Positions 17,629 through 27,685 of a stretch of 64,000 nucleotides of DNA are shown here, one piece after another (the first letter of the stretch is position 1; every line of letters starts with the position of its first letter). The notes below the pieces were generated by a model. It did not search any database. It had not been told where the DNA came from and worked only from the letters and a program-made list of their open reading frames with translations. The stretch is from assembly GCA_024998595.1 (NCBI GenBank), contig JACOEK010000003.1:248001-312000 (forward strand), in the 5' to 3' direction. Position numbers and translations under genes: made by a program. This DNA is from Nitrospira sp. GTDB lineage: Bacteria > Nitrospirota > Nitrospiria > Nitrospirales > Nitrospiraceae.

Positions 17629-20600
17629 TCAGACCGGAACAGATACACCCAGCCGGAGAAACACAAATTCAAATCCTGCGATCGGTTCTCCCAGCGACTG
17701 AGTGACTGCCGCCCGGTACAACCGGGCTTGCTCCCGGTAGACATCCGCCCTGGCCGCTACCTGATCGAGCGGGATCATATCCGTCTTATAGTCCGCAATC
17801 CAGAGCTGGCCGTCGATACGATATAAGAGGTCAATCGCGCCTTCTAGAATCTGGCGCTTTTCATTCCAGGATATGAGAAACGGCATTTCCCGCCCGATCA
17901 CCGTCGCCCGCCGCAGGCGGTCATACGCAGGTGACTGCACAAAGGTTTGCAGCACCGCATGAACCTCATCCGCGATGGCCTGCCGAGCCGCTTCATCCGG
18001 CTCATCGAGTGTCAGGGATGCACCGGTAATTGCCGCCATTTGCGGCTCCACCTCAGCGCCGAAGTCCCAATATTGCAGAACGCGGTGCACGATCGTCCCG
18101 ATCGCTTTCCCCGATGGGACACCTCGCCCCTGTCGCGAGCGTTGAACGGTCGAAGACGCCACCGCAACGGGCTTTCGGATGAAATCCGAAGGTGAGATGA
18201 GGAGACTGTCCGCACGATGTGCTTCCCATACCCGATCACGCTGCACCCAGCGATCCAACCAAGCCTGATCGAGAGGGCAATCTTCCAACACGATCGGCTG
18301 CTGCCGTACCCGTGAAGGGGGACGGTCTTCTCCCGTGAGAATAGTTTGTCGCAAGCCGACACCTCCCACGGATAGCTCGTCCTGCGCCTTCCCGTCCAAT
18401 TTGGTCCCCGCCGCCTGTTCCAAGAGATCCAGCAGGGCCCCGCGCACCCGGCGCTTCGGCAAGGCTCCCGACAACACCAGGGACTCGCGTGCGCGAGTCA
18501 TCCCGACATAAAACAGTCTGCGACGTTCCGCCTGTTCCCGTATGCGCGCCTTTTCTGCAACTAGCACCGCGCCTGCCGTGCACAGGCCGCCGAAATCGAG
18601 TCCCTGCATGCCAGTGGACCAATCATGCCAGATCTGCGGTCGCGCTGGCCCCCGACCGGCTCCGTCTCCATGGTGTAATCCGGCCAGGATCACCAAAGGG
18701 AACTCCAACCCCTTGGCCTTATGGATGGTCAGCACCCGCACGGCATCGAGGGTATCTTCCGACAGCGCGCTTTCCGCTTCGTCCGGTTGCTCGGTGAGTC
18801 GCGCCAGCATCAATTCGACGAACCCGTTCAGCGTGAGAGTCGGCCGGTCGGCCAGATCCGACGCCATCTGCCGCACCTTCAGCAGATTGGCCACGGCTTG
18901 TTCCCCATGAAGCGAGGCGGCTGCCAGTTCAAGCAAGGGAAGTTGCTGGAATACCAGATCCAGCACTTCAGGTAATGGACAACGCAGAGCCAGCTCATGC
19001 AACCTCGCGAGCGCCGCATACAACCGTCGGAGCGGCTGAGCGTGAGGACTGTTCCAGCCGGCCAGCCGATCGCCTTCGCGATAATCCAACGCCTGTGCTT
19101 CGGTGAGGCTCACCAATGCGGAATCCGGCAGGCCTCCGATCGGCGACCGCAAGAGCCCTACCAACGCAATATGGTCGTAGGGATTTTCGATGCACCGAAG
19201 AATGTTCACCAGGTCGATGACTTCCTGCCGGCGATAAAAATGCTTCTCCCCGTCGATGATGTACTGAATGTCGTGCCGTCGAAGCGCCTCCAGATATTCT
19301 TCGGCCTGAGTCAATTTACGAAAGAGCAGCGCGATATGGCCGGGGCGCAATCTGGCGTCAGGCCCGGACGTCGCGCCCTCCGGCGCAGTCGAACTCAGCA
19401 ATCCGGCGAGCATGGCCGCAATATGCTCGGCTTCCACCCTGGTGGCCGCGGCAGAATCCAAATCGTCCTCCTCTTCCGACCTCACCAGCCGGAGTTCGAC
19501 GCCGGAGGCGCGGAATTGACTCGATCGATTGGGTTGCACCGTCAATGGCACGTTCGGCGGCTGTACCGACGGTTGCGCGACCAGGAGCCGGTTAAAGACG
19601 CCGTTGACCACCTCGAGTACCTGAGCATGGCTGCGAAAATTCGTCGCGAGTTCGCACCGCAAGGCGCCGCCGCGTTCCAACCGTTGGACGACATGATCGA
19701 AGGCTTCGATATCAGCCCGCCGAAACGCATAAATCGACTGCTTCGGATCACCGACGATGAACAACTTTCCCGACTCAAGCTCGGTCTCACGCCAAGAAGA
19801 AGACTGCTCACCCAGCCGTTCAGCCAGATACAACACGATTTCGTATTGGACCGGATCGGTATCCTGGAATTCATCGACCAACAATGCGCGATAATCTCGC
19901 TTCAGCTGCTCACGAATCATCGGATAATCGCGGAGCAAACTACGGGCCTTGCCCACCAACCCGTCAAATGTCAGCCAGCCTGTATCTAGAAACGATGTCC
20001 GTACGGCCAGGACAAAGGGCGCCAGTACATCGAGCAGTTGCCCTAGCACCCCATGATTGACCTTGAGTAACCGGGTAGCGATCCGCTGGAGCGATTCGAC
20101 TTCTTCGAAATCGTCGTCCATCCAGCCGGCCGGCGCCTTGCCGAGATCTTTGGCCAACAACTCTCGAGACTGAGCCGGGAACGCATCGATTCCGTTCAGA
20201 CCATCCGTCAACAGGAGGGCAAACAGGTCGGCGATCGCGGCCAGCATATGCTCAATCTTGCGCCGTTTGGGACAGTCATAGCGGCCCAGCAGACCTTCTG
20301 CTTGTGCCTTCCGGTCGACGAACCAGTCGCGCAGCACTTGGTGAAGTCGACTCTCCGTCACCTGCGCCCTCAGTCCATCGAGATCGATCAAATCGCTGTG
20401 CAGGCTGTAGGCCAATTGCCGCAGGTCTTCCAGGCCGAATGCCGCCAGAAGCACCCGCCAACGCCCATGGTCAGGTCCCGCCGGTCCCAACTGACGATCC
20501 AGCCAGAGTTCCCATTCGGCGGTGAAATGTTCCTCAAAGCGCGACCCATCCTCATCCGTCTGAAAGGTGGGGCTGACCCCGGCCTCGATTGGATAGAGTC

Positions 20601-21024
20601 GCAGCAGGTGAGCGGCGAAACTATGTAACGTCCCGATCTGAGCCTTTTCGACATCACGTAGCGCAGCCTCGGCGCGGGCTACAATCTCGTCGGTCGTCCA
20701 GCCGAATCGCATGCGCAAATCGGCAATTGACACCGTGCCGCTCCCGGTGGCCGGATTGTCTCGCCCTTCGAGATTGATCAACGATCGCAGCCGCTCGCGC
20801 AAACGAACTTTCATTTCCGTGGCCGCTTTGTTGGTGAAGGTCAAGGCCACGATGCGCGAGAGGTCCAGCGAGTCGGACCGGCGCATGAGGAGGTACAAGA
20901 GCCGGTTGACCAGCAAGGTGGTTTTCCCGGTTCCCGCTCCGGCGATCACCACGACGTTGCGGTCGAAGGTGGTAGCGGCCGCTTCCCGCGCCGCTTGATC
21001 GGGAATCTGCCCCGCCTCAGTCAC
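17629..21024 (-). CDS. addA: AddA-like UvrD-family helicase/nuclease
   Basis: About 1131 residues, the size of AddA. SF1A helicase motifs are in order: Walker A AGAGTGKT at 28-35, motif II DEFQDTDPVQ, motif III GDPKQSIYAFRRAD, motif IV TNFRSH, motif V TIHKAKGLEFP and motif VI YVGMTRARESL. The C-terminus holds a RecB-type nuclease domain with GTIVHRVLQ, the acidic EGAIDLLYR and DYKTD. With AddB it should resect double-strand breaks for RecA loading. The GTG at 21024 overlaps the addB stop by eight bases (GTGACTGA), giving translational coupling. Upstream ATG starts would overlap addB further. Confidence 0.9.
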   Translation of the reverse strand: MTEAGQIPDQAAREAAATTFDRNVVVIAGAGTGKTTLLVNRLLYLLMRRSDSLDLSRIVALTFTNKAATEMKVRLRERLRSLINLEGRDNPATGSGTVSIADLRMRFGWTTDEIVARAEAALRDVEKAQIGTLHSFAAHLLRLYPIEAGVSPTFQTDEDGSRFEEHFTAEWELWLDRQLGPAGPDHGRWRVLLAAFGLEDLRQLAYSLHSDLIDLDGLRAQVTESRLHQVLRDWFVDRKAQAEGLLGRYDCPKRRKIEHMLAAIADLFALLLTDGLNGIDAFPAQSRELLAKDLGKAPAGWMDDDFEEVESLQRIATRLLKVNHGVLGQLLDVLAPFVLAVRTSFLDTGWLTFDGLVGKARSLLRDYPMIREQLKRDYRALLVDEFQDTDPVQYEIVLYLAERLGEQSSSWRETELESGKLFIVGDPKQSIYAFRRADIEAFDHVVQRLERGGALRCELATNFRSHAQVLEVVNGVFNRLLVAQPSVQPPNVPLTVQPNRSSQFRASGVELRLVRSEEEDDLDSAAATRVEAEHIAAMLAGLLSSTAPEGATSGPDARLRPGHIALLFRKLTQAEEYLEALRRHDIQYIIDGEKHFYRRQEVIDLVNILRCIENPYDHIALVGLLRSPIGGLPDSALVSLTEAQALDYREGDRLAGWNSPHAQPLRRLYAALARLHELALRCPLPEVLDLVFQQLPLLELAAASLHGEQAVANLLKVRQMASDLADRPTLTLNGFVELMLARLTEQPDEAESALSEDTLDAVRVLTIHKAKGLEFPLVILAGLHHGDGAGRGPARPQIWHDWSTGMQGLDFGGLCTAGAVLVAEKARIREQAERRRLFYVGMTRARESLVLSGALPKRRVRGALLDLLEQAAGTKLDGKAQDELSVGGVGLRQTILTGEDRPPSRVRQQPIVLEDCPLDQAWLDRWVQRDRVWEAHRADSLLISPSDFIRKPVAVASSTVQRSRQGRGVPSGKAIGTIVHRVLQYWDFGAEVEPQMAAITGASLTLDEPDEAARQAIADEVHAVLQTFVQSPAYDRLRRATVIGREMPFLISWNEKRQILEGAIDLLYRIDGQLWIADYKTDMIPLDQVAARADVYREQARLYRAAVTQSLGEPIAGFEFVFLRLGVSVPV

Positions 21025-24000
21025 GTGCCACCTTCTGCGCTCGCACGGTTCGTAGCGCATGGGCCTGTGAGGAACGGTACGCGCGCCACCAGCTGGGCTG
21101 ATGAGCCTTCCGACAGGCCGTCGAAAATTCGCAATGGGCGCAATGGGCGGTATCGGGCACGATGAAATGGCGTCCGCTCCGGATGCCATCGACCAGCACC
21201 TGCAACGTGTGACTCAACATCGGACCGGAAGGACCTTGCCAAGAAGAAGACGCGAACGACGCGCGCTCGATCGTAGGTTTGCCCTCCGGCAGAAGATACA
21301 AAAACTCCACCTGTTGGGGCTGAGAACTGGGCGCTTGCTCGTCAGTTCCCGCGACGGCCATCAAGGCATACAGCGCGGGCTGCAACCGTTGCGCTCGCAC
21401 CGCCGCTTGCAGGAGTTGCCGGTCCTTCGGTTCTATCCGGTCGTTCGCGCGATACTTGTAATCGATTACCTGGACCGCGCCAGAAACCGCATGTCGGTCA
21501 AGACGGTCCCATCGTCCACGCAGGGGAAGACCGCCTCCTGCCGTCTCTTCGGGCAGAATCCCCTTTGCATCGATTTCGCATTCCACCGGAATGAACCCTG
21601 TGGCCGCTGCCGCCTCGCGATCGAATAGGACCGTCGCTTCGACTAGGCGTTGAACCGTCTCCTGAGCCAGCTGCCAGGTGAGAGCATAGCCGGTGCCGTG
21701 CGTCATCGCATAGGCGGCGAAGGCCTGCGTGACGGCCCGGGTGACTTCCGCCTTGACAGCGACCGTGGATGAAGTGGCTGCTACCCATCCCTGCCTGATC
21801 AGTGACTGATAACAGAGCTTCAATGCGTCATGGCACAATTGCCCCATGGCCAACGGGGAGAGCTCCATCGAAACCGTCTGACGTACCGCGTCCAGGTCGA
21901 GCACCTGCGCAGAAAAATATTGGAAGGGGCAACGGGCGTAGGCCTCCAGGGCAGTGGGCGAGACCCCGCGCTCGCAGAGACGGGCCCAATGAGCGGACGT
22001 ATCCTCGAGCATGCCGTCGTAGGCGCTCAGAGCCGGTACGCCGCTTTCGATCAGGCCTTGCGCCGCGAGACCATGAGCAAACAAGTCCCCGTCGCGCCCT
22101 TCTGCCTTCAATAAGGCCGACACGTCCCGGCCATGCAGGACGTGGCTCACGGTCAATTCTTCTCTGGTCAATAGCGGCGGAATGAACAGGGGCACCGCGA
22201 CGCGATCCTTCCACCGGCGGGGCATGGCGAAGAGCGACTGCGTGTCTGCCGCATGCGGCACAGCTCCTATGGCATCCAGATACCCCGAGGGGGCCAACGG
22301 CCTCCCGGCTGCGTCCGCCCGTTGATACGACAGATACAGCCGCTCACTCGCGGAGGTCCGCAGCAGCTCGAACAGCAACGCTTCTTCCCCATAACCTTGC
22401 AACTTTTGATCGATCTTGTAGCCTAGCGTTTCACTCAACACGAGGCGGTGGCTGTCGCGAAGAAATCCGTCTTCATGAATGAAACGCGGAAACAGTTTTT
22501 CATTCATGCCGACGATAAAGACCGCGCGGAATCCCAGCCCCCTCGCCGCCATTGCATCCAGCACCTGAACCCCTTGATGAGACGTAGGAGCCAGGACGCA
22601 GGTTGTTCGCTCCAGGATCTCTTCGAACGTGTCGGTCCACTCCTGCCAGGTAATCCGGATATCGAGCCGATCCAACTCGCGCAGTTGTGCAAGGACCCCG
22701 GTCAGTGCCTCCGTGACATCTGCGGCCTCCTCCCACTGCCTTGACGCCTCGAGAGAATCGGACGCACCCAGGGGAATGGAAAGCTGTTCTTCCGCCAGCG
22801 CGCAGAAGGCATCCGTCAACGAGCCGTAACCGCCAGACTCCGGCAGACGCGTGACCCCGGCGATCAACGGCGAGAGACAATCCCAGAGCAGCCGGAGTTG
22901 TGGTCCGTCAAGCGAGAGGGTGTCGAGTGTTGCGCCAAGGAACTCTTCATCTGTCCCTGAGCAGGACTCAAGGCGGCCCAGTCGCGCCAACCGCCGCCAT
23001 TCCTCCTCACCCCTGGTGATCCCCAATGCATGCACGGCCAATCGCCAGAGGTCGGGACGTGGTGGCACACCGCCCTGCGGCGCCGTCAATCGCCGATTCC
23101 AAGGCGAGGTGATCACTTCAAGCATCGCCGGACGATGCAAACCGCTCCCCTTGAGCCGGGCCAGATGAAGGAGTGTCTTGGCCGCCGGCTCTTGTAACAA
23201 TGGAAGCGCCGCGGTCGACACAAACGGAATGCGATGCTGATCGAAGATGCGTGTGAGTGCGGATTGATAGGGCACGAGAGTGCGTCCCACGACCCCGATG
23301 TCCTCAAAGTGATATCCGTGGGTTTCGACCAACGTGAGGATCTGTTTGCAGACCAGCGTCAGCTCATCGTCGATGCCTGCCGCATTTCGTACTTCGACCG
23401 ATACGCTGACTCTTTCAAGATCGGATCGGACCTCATCTGTTGAGGACGAACTGCGGGCGTCGGCGGTTCCGGAAAGTGGATACAAATACCGTTCGAGAAA
23501 CTGTTGCGCAAAGCCATAGGCCGGCTGAGCATCCACAGGAAAATACACCGTGACCGGAAGAGTTGCGGCCAGAGATTCCAGCAACGTCAACTGGGTCTGC
23601 GTGAGATCGTACGAACCGTAGTACCAGAGTGCGTTGAGGCCGTGAAGGAAAGACGAGGCAGGCACGACCTCGGTGACGATGGAGGCCAGGTCGTCCGGCG
23701 AGCCCACGCCTAAGGCCGCGCTAGCCTCTCGGACAGCCGCGTACAAGGTAAATAATCCCTTGAGCTTTTCACCGTCCTCCGGCGCGAACTGCCCCTCCTC
23801 CACCGCGCGTACCGCCACGGCTGAATCCACGGTTGCATCCTTCAGGTCACGCACACTCGCCCAAAGAGCCGGCCAGGCCCCGTGGGGGAGCTGCGCCAAA
23901 CGAAGAGGCTCGGTCTGGGGCACCTGACGTTGCGCGATATGCCGCAGCAGATGCTCGAAGAACACATCGGACACGAGATCGATCTGCCGCGTCTGATCCA

Positions 24001-24247
24001 ATCCTCCAGCGGTGCGGCGCTCATGATTCAGATGCAAGGCCAGTTGATGAAAGGAGAGGATGTGAACATTGAGTAGCGCGAGCCCCTGCTGCAGGATCAG
24101 CAGGCGCTTGAGCGACCGGCGCAGGTGATCGGAGGGCACAATGATCGCAATCGAAGCCAGCGGCTCACGCGTTTTGAGAGCACGGAGATCCTGAACGAAG
24201 CGAGATTCGAGTGTGGGATGAAATGGGCCGGTTACGAGGCGGAGCAT
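21017..24247 (-). CDS. addB: AddB-like nuclease subunit (PD-(D/E)XK, Fe-S)
   Basis: 1076 residues, the size of AddB. The N-terminal half is helicase-like but inactive looking: the Walker A position reads TGPFHPTLESR, without the GKT lysine. The C-terminal nuclease domain has GQLCHDALK, a GRWDRLDR acidic segment and DYKYR. Four cysteines for the Fe-S staple are present: one in YARCPFQYFS (near residue 772) and three in CAHCEFSTACR at the C-terminus. Together these mark an AddB or closely related subunit. It is the first gene of the minus-strand cluster addB-addA-TPR lipoprotein. Confidence 0.88.
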   Translation of the reverse strand: MLRLVTGPFHPTLESRFVQDLRALKTREPLASIAIIVPSDHLRRSLKRLLILQQGLALLNVHILSFHQLALHLNHERRTAGGLDQTRQIDLVSDVFFEHLLRHIAQRQVPQTEPLRLAQLPHGAWPALWASVRDLKDATVDSAVAVRAVEEGQFAPEDGEKLKGLFTLYAAVREASAALGVGSPDDLASIVTEVVPASSFLHGLNALWYYGSYDLTQTQLTLLESLAATLPVTVYFPVDAQPAYGFAQQFLERYLYPLSGTADARSSSSTDEVRSDLERVSVSVEVRNAAGIDDELTLVCKQILTLVETHGYHFEDIGVVGRTLVPYQSALTRIFDQHRIPFVSTAALPLLQEPAAKTLLHLARLKGSGLHRPAMLEVITSPWNRRLTAPQGGVPPRPDLWRLAVHALGITRGEEEWRRLARLGRLESCSGTDEEFLGATLDTLSLDGPQLRLLWDCLSPLIAGVTRLPESGGYGSLTDAFCALAEEQLSIPLGASDSLEASRQWEEAADVTEALTGVLAQLRELDRLDIRITWQEWTDTFEEILERTTCVLAPTSHQGVQVLDAMAARGLGFRAVFIVGMNEKLFPRFIHEDGFLRDSHRLVLSETLGYKIDQKLQGYGEEALLFELLRTSASERLYLSYQRADAAGRPLAPSGYLDAIGAVPHAADTQSLFAMPRRWKDRVAVPLFIPPLLTREELTVSHVLHGRDVSALLKAEGRDGDLFAHGLAAQGLIESGVPALSAYDGMLEDTSAHWARLCERGVSPTALEAYARCPFQYFSAQVLDLDAVRQTVSMELSPLAMGQLCHDALKLCYQSLIRQGWVAATSSTVAVKAEVTRAVTQAFAAYAMTHGTGYALTWQLAQETVQRLVEATVLFDREAAAATGFIPVECEIDAKGILPEETAGGGLPLRGRWDRLDRHAVSGAVQVIDYKYRANDRIEPKDRQLLQAAVRAQRLQPALYALMAVAGTDEQAPSSQPQQVEFLYLLPEGKPTIERASFASSSWQGPSGPMLSHTLQVLVDGIRSGRHFIVPDTAHCAHCEFSTACRKAHQPSWWRAYRSSQAHALRTVRAQKVARD

Positions 24248-24344
24248 CGAGCGGAATCAGCAATGGTCAATTGTACATGTCCTACGGACTGCATAGGCTG
24301 CCTCGTCATGAACCACTCAACCCTAACCGGCGCCCTCTTCGCGA

Positions 24345-24509
24345 TTAGCCGGTTTCCGGGCCGAGCAGCTCACCGTTGCAATCGACACAGGCCCAATCGC
24401 CGTCGATGAACTTCATCGGATCTCCGCACGTCCCGCATTCAGGCGGCGGCCCCTTATCGATCAGAGGAAGAATCGGCAGTTCGAAATCATCGTCATCGGG
24501 AACGGTCAT
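24345..24509 (-). CDS. Small zinc-ribbon protein
   Basis: 54 residues. An acidic N-terminus (four Asp in a row) leads to two CxxC pairs, ECGTCGDP and ACVDCNG, spaced 13 residues apart, a compact zinc ribbon. GGAGAG precedes the ATG. It lies 12 bases downstream of the thioredoxin-fold gene and is probably co-transcribed. Function unknown; the ribbon may mediate a protein or nucleic-acid contact. Confidence 0.75.
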   Translation of the reverse strand: MTVPDDDDFELPILPLIDKGPPPECGTCGDPMKFIDGDWACVDCNGELLGPETG

Positions 24510-24521
24510 ATCTCTCCGATC

Positions 24522-24788
24522 TCACGCGCCCTGCGGTTTCATCTTCAGCTGCAGCGCCTTTTCAGCGCTTTGGCGAGGCGGTACCCCGACAAACGTCAGC
24601 CGGCCATCGATAATGGTCGCGGGCACAGCCCGGACCGAATGCCGATTCGCCAATTCCTGACCGTCCGGGGTCGTAATATCGACCTCGCGATAGCTAAAGC
24701 TATACTTTACCCTGAGTTCCTTCCAGAGGCGTTTCGCCGAAGGACAGGCTCCGCAGGTCGGTGAATGCAACAAGGTGATATTCGGCAT
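24522..24788 (-). CDS. Glutaredoxin/thioredoxin-fold protein
   Basis: 88 residues with active-site motif CGAC (SPTCGACPSAKR) followed by a thioredoxin-like fold including the cis-proline segment VRAVPATIIDGRL. It is glutaredoxin-sized and would carry out dithiol-disulfide exchange in the cytoplasm. ATG 24788 has AAGGA six bases upstream; a TTG two codons earlier is also possible. It heads a two-gene unit with the zinc-ribbon gene. Confidence 0.85.
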   Translation of the reverse strand: MPNITLLHSPTCGACPSAKRLWKELRVKYSFSYREVDITTPDGQELANRHSVRAVPATIIDGRLTFVGVPPRQSAEKALQLKMKPQGA

Positions 24789-24856
24789 GGTCAATCCTTC
24801 TCCTTAACGTGAGCGGATCTTAACACCCGCGCCGAGGAACGCGCAACCAACCGCGC

Positions 24857-24885
24857 CTGACATTCGAGACCGAGGCGTATATACT
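24857..24885 (+). promoter_or_regulatory. Candidate promoter of pgm
   Basis: CTGACA at 24857-24862 (five of six matches), 17-base spacer and TATACT at 24880-24885. The leader to the pgm start would be about 52 bases. Confidence 0.5.
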
Positions 24886-24943
24886 GAGCGCGACCTGACC
24901 TTGCACTCAGCGTCCACCCATCATCAATCGTATTGAGGCGTCC

Positions 24944-26596
24944 ATGGCTCACCATCCTCGCGCCGGTCAACCGGCGCAACCGGAACAACTCGTTGATCTC
25001 TCCCGGCTCGAGCAGGCCTATTACCAGGAGACGCCGGACCCGGCGGATCTTCAGCAGCGCGTGAGCTTCGGTACCAGCGGTCACCGCGGCTCTTCCCTGA
25101 AACGAACGTTCAATGAGGCCCATATTCTTGCGATCACTCAATCGATCTGTGAGTACCGGATCAAAGTCGGCACGACCGGCCCCCTCTTCATCGGCAAAGA
25201 TACCCATGCGCTCTCCGCTCCTGCCCAGCGCAGCGCGCTGGAGGTACTGGCTGCGAACGGTATCCAAGTCCGCATGGATAAGGACGACGGCTACACGCCG
25301 ACTCCGGTCATGTCCCATGCGATCATTCAGACCAATCGCGACCGAACCTCCGGCTTTGCCGACGGCATCATCGTCACGCCTTCTCATAATCCACCGGAAG
25401 ACGGCGGGTTCAAATACAATCCGCCCCACGGCGGTCCGGCCGACACCGACGTGACGAAAGCGATTGAGAACCGCGCCAATGAACTCCTGGCGGCCCAACT
25501 TCATGGCGTCAAACGCATACCCTACGAACAGGCGCTTCGAGCAGCGTCCACGACGCGATACGATTTTGTGGGAACCTATATCGCAGACCTGGCTACGGTC
25601 GTCGATCTTGATCGCATCAAGGCCGCCAAGCTACGCCTTGGCGTGGATCCCCTGGGCGGTGCCGCCGTGGCCTATTGGCGTCCGCTGGCCGAGCGGTACG
25701 GATTGAATCTCGAGATCGTCAACGAATCGGTCGATCCGACCTTTCGCTTCATGACGCTGGATTGGGACGGGAAGATCCGTATGGACTGCTCCTCTCCCTA
25801 TGCGATGGCGTCGCTCATCACACTCAAAAACCGATTCGATCTGGCCTTCGGAAACGATACCGATACGGATCGCCACGGCATCGTGACACCCGGCGCCGGG
25901 TTGATGAACCCCAACCACTACCTCGCCGCGGCGATCTCCTACCTGTTCACGCATCGCCCCGGGTGGCAAAGCAGCGCAGGAGTCGGCAAGACCGTCGTCA
26001 GCAGCAGCATCATCGACCGCCTCGTCCGGTCGTTAAAACGCCGGTTGGTTGAAGTGCCGGTAGGATTCAAATGGTTCGTCCAGGGCCTCAGCGACGGCTC
26101 ATTGGGATTCGGCGGAGAAGAAAGTGCGGGCGCGGCGTTTCTACGCCGTGACGGCACCACCTGGGTGACCGATAAAGACGGCATCATTATGAATCTGCTC
26201 GCGGCGGAGATGCTGGCGGTCACGGGGAAGGACCCGGCGCAGTTGTACGGTGAACTCACTGCGCAACTCGGCGAGCCGGTCTACGAGCGAATTGATGCGC
26301 CGGCCACCAGAGCGCAAAAAGCCGCATTGCAGAAGTTTTCACCGCAGCAGGTGCAAAGCCGGGAACTTGCCGGTGAAGCCATTACCGCCATGCTGACAGA
26401 AGCACCGGGCAACAAGGCCTCGATCGGTGGGCTCAAGGTCACCACCGCCAACGGCTGGTTTGCCGCCCGCCCGAGCGGAACGGAGGATGTGTACAAACTC
26501 TACGCGGAAAGTTTCAAGGGACAGGCTCATCTCCTGCAAATCCAGGAGGATGCGCAGGCCTTGATCAAGCAAGTCTTCTCCAGCGCCGGTACCTGA
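24944..26596 (+). CDS. pgm: Phosphoglucomutase
   Basis: 550 residues that interconvert glucose 1-phosphate and glucose 6-phosphate. The catalytic phosphoserine is Ser147 in [12 protein letters not shown], the metal-binding loop reads [10 protein letters not shown], the sugar-binding loop GGEESAG, and the C-terminal phosphate-binding loop [11 protein letters not shown]. The length and the N-terminal FGTSGHRG segment fit the alpha-D-glucose phosphate-specific subgroup. It links glycogen or polysaccharide metabolism to glycolysis. A repeat element follows the stop codon directly. Confidence 0.96.
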   Translation: MAHHPRAGQPAQPEQLVDLSRLEQAYYQETPDPADLQQRVSFGTSGHRGSSLKRTFNEAHILAITQSICEYRIKVGTTGPLFIGKDTHALSAPAQRSALEVLAANGIQVRMDKDDGYTPTPVMSHAIIQTNRDRTSGFADGIIVTPSHNPPEDGGFKYNPPHGGPADTDVTKAIENRANELLAAQLHGVKRIPYEQALRAASTTRYDFVGTYIADLATVVDLDRIKAAKLRLGVDPLGGAAVAYWRPLAERYGLNLEIVNESVDPTFRFMTLDWDGKIRMDCSSPYAMASLITLKNRFDLAFGNDTDTDRHGIVTPGAGLMNPNHYLAAAISYLFTHRPGWQSSAGVGKTVVSSSIIDRLVRSLKRRLVEVPVGFKWFVQGLSDGSLGFGGEESAGAAFLRRDGTTWVTDKDGIIMNLLAAEMLAVTGKDPAQLYGELTAQLGEPVYERIDAPATRAQKAALQKFSPQQVQSRELAGEAITAMLTEAPGNKASIGGLKVTTANGWFAARPSGTEDVYKLYAESFKGQAHLLQIQEDAQALIKQVFSSAGT

Positions 26597-26599
26597 CAA

Positions 26600-26705
26600 G
26601 ATGCTGTAAAAGGACCGCCGCAGAGTGCTCACTTCGCTCAGGCCCTCAACATACCGCTTCGACTCACTCACAGAGGCCTTGCTGGATAGTCTTATTGAAC
26701 ATCCT
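26600..26705. repeat. Dispersed repeat, copy B
   Basis: This 106-bp stretch right after pgm contains GATGCTGTAAAAGGACC at its left and, at its right, GAGGCCTTGCTG followed ten bases later by TTGAACATCCT. The reverse complement of the region 52713-52835 carries the same right-hand signature, GGCCTTGCTG then TTGAACATCCT with identical spacing. The interior is diverged. It looks like a REP-like or miniature element; I associate this type with Nitrospira. Confidence 0.65.
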
Positions 26706-26764
26706 CTGGTTGCCTGGCATCACTTCGCAGTAGATGATCTGAAGACCAGCTATACTTACACAGT

Positions 26765-27466
26765 ATGCCGATGCTCTCACGCATATGCTCCGGCTTGGTC
26801 CTTGCCTCCGCACTGAGCGCCTGCGCCGCCCCGTCGTCACCGGGACTGCGGCAGGCCGTCACTCCCATTTCAGATTGTTGCCGTGCCAGTGAAACCGACA
26901 GCCGCCAGCAGGCGATCGTCCGCACGGCGGAGAACCTGGTGGGCGCCACTACGATAGAAAGCCAAGGCCGTCGCATCAGTTACGATTGCGCTGGAGTAAC
27001 ACGTGCCATCTATCTCGCCCATGGCGTCGACCTCTATTCAGGAGCCACTGCCGACGGCAGAACCAATGGCGTGGGCCTCATTTACAACCACGTCCGGAAA
27101 AACGGCCGACTCCATCGCGGGCCGGTCGTACAGGCCGGCGACTTGGTGTTCTTCGACAATACCTGGGACTTCAATGGGGATGGCCTGGTCAACGATCCCC
27201 TGACCCATGTAGGTATCGTGGAACAGGTGGAGCATGACGGCACCATTGTGTTCATTAGCCGGGTAGCCGGCGCAATCGAACGATACCGGATGAATGTGGC
27301 GCATCCACATGTTCATCGAACCGCCGACGGTCGTCTGCTCAATGACTATATGCGACGGAAACACTGGCGGGACGGAGAGCACACCGCCTATTTGACCGGC
27401 GAGTTGTTTGCTGCGTTCGGCACGAGAATGATAGACTCTGCTAGCGTCTCACCAGCTACAAGGTAA
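26765..27466 (+). CDS. NlpC/P60-like lipoprotein
   Basis: 233 residues. The signal peptide ends in the lipobox ALSACAA. The domain carries a [11 protein letters not shown] motif with the candidate catalytic cysteine, GDLVFF, and [11 protein letters not shown] with the candidate histidine, which is the Cys-His layout of NlpC/P60 or CHAP peptidases. It may cleave or bind cell-wall peptides at the outer or inner membrane. It may also have a non-hydrolytic role. The next gene, yacG, begins five bases after it. Confidence 0.8.
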   Translation: MPMLSRICSGLVLASALSACAAPSSPGLRQAVTPISDCCRASETDSRQQAIVRTAENLVGATTIESQGRRISYDCAGVTRAIYLAHGVDLYSGATADGRTNGVGLIYNHVRKNGRLHRGPVVQAGDLVFFDNTWDFNGDGLVNDPLTHVGIVEQVEHDGTIVFISRVAGAIERYRMNVAHPHVHRTADGRLLNDYMRRKHWRDGEHTAYLTGELFAAFGTRMIDSASVSPATR

Positions 27467-27471
27467 GAACC

Positions 27472-27672
27472 TTGTCCGCAAACCAACCGTCACATCGCCG
27501 CTGCCCCGAATGTCATCAGACCACGACTTGGCAGGACAATCCCTGGCGTCCGTTCTGTTCCGAGCGCTGCCAACTGATCGATTTGGGAGCCTGGGCAGGA
27601 GAACAGTACCGCGTGTCAGGGCCGATTCTGACGGTGGGTGGATCGAATTCCTCTTCGCCGGACAGTGAGTGA
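27472..27672 (+). CDS. yacG: YacG-like DNA gyrase inhibitor
   Basis: 66 residues starting with a TTG preceded by AAGGTAAG. The four zinc cysteines are in CPECH and [15 protein letters not shown], the family hallmark, followed by an extended tail. YacG binds GyrB and blocks DNA binding. The predicted size and motif spacing match. It probably shares a transcript with the NlpC/P60-like gene. Confidence 0.85.
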   Translation: MSANQPSHRRCPECHQTTTWQDNPWRPFCSERCQLIDLGAWAGEQYRVSGPILTVGGSNSSSPDSE

Positions 27673-27685
27673 CCGCGCGTCTACT

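Noticed and set aside
17650-17690. T-loop-like sequence ATTCAAATCC
   Set aside because: No acceptor or anticodon stem is present; it lies inside the AddA coding region.
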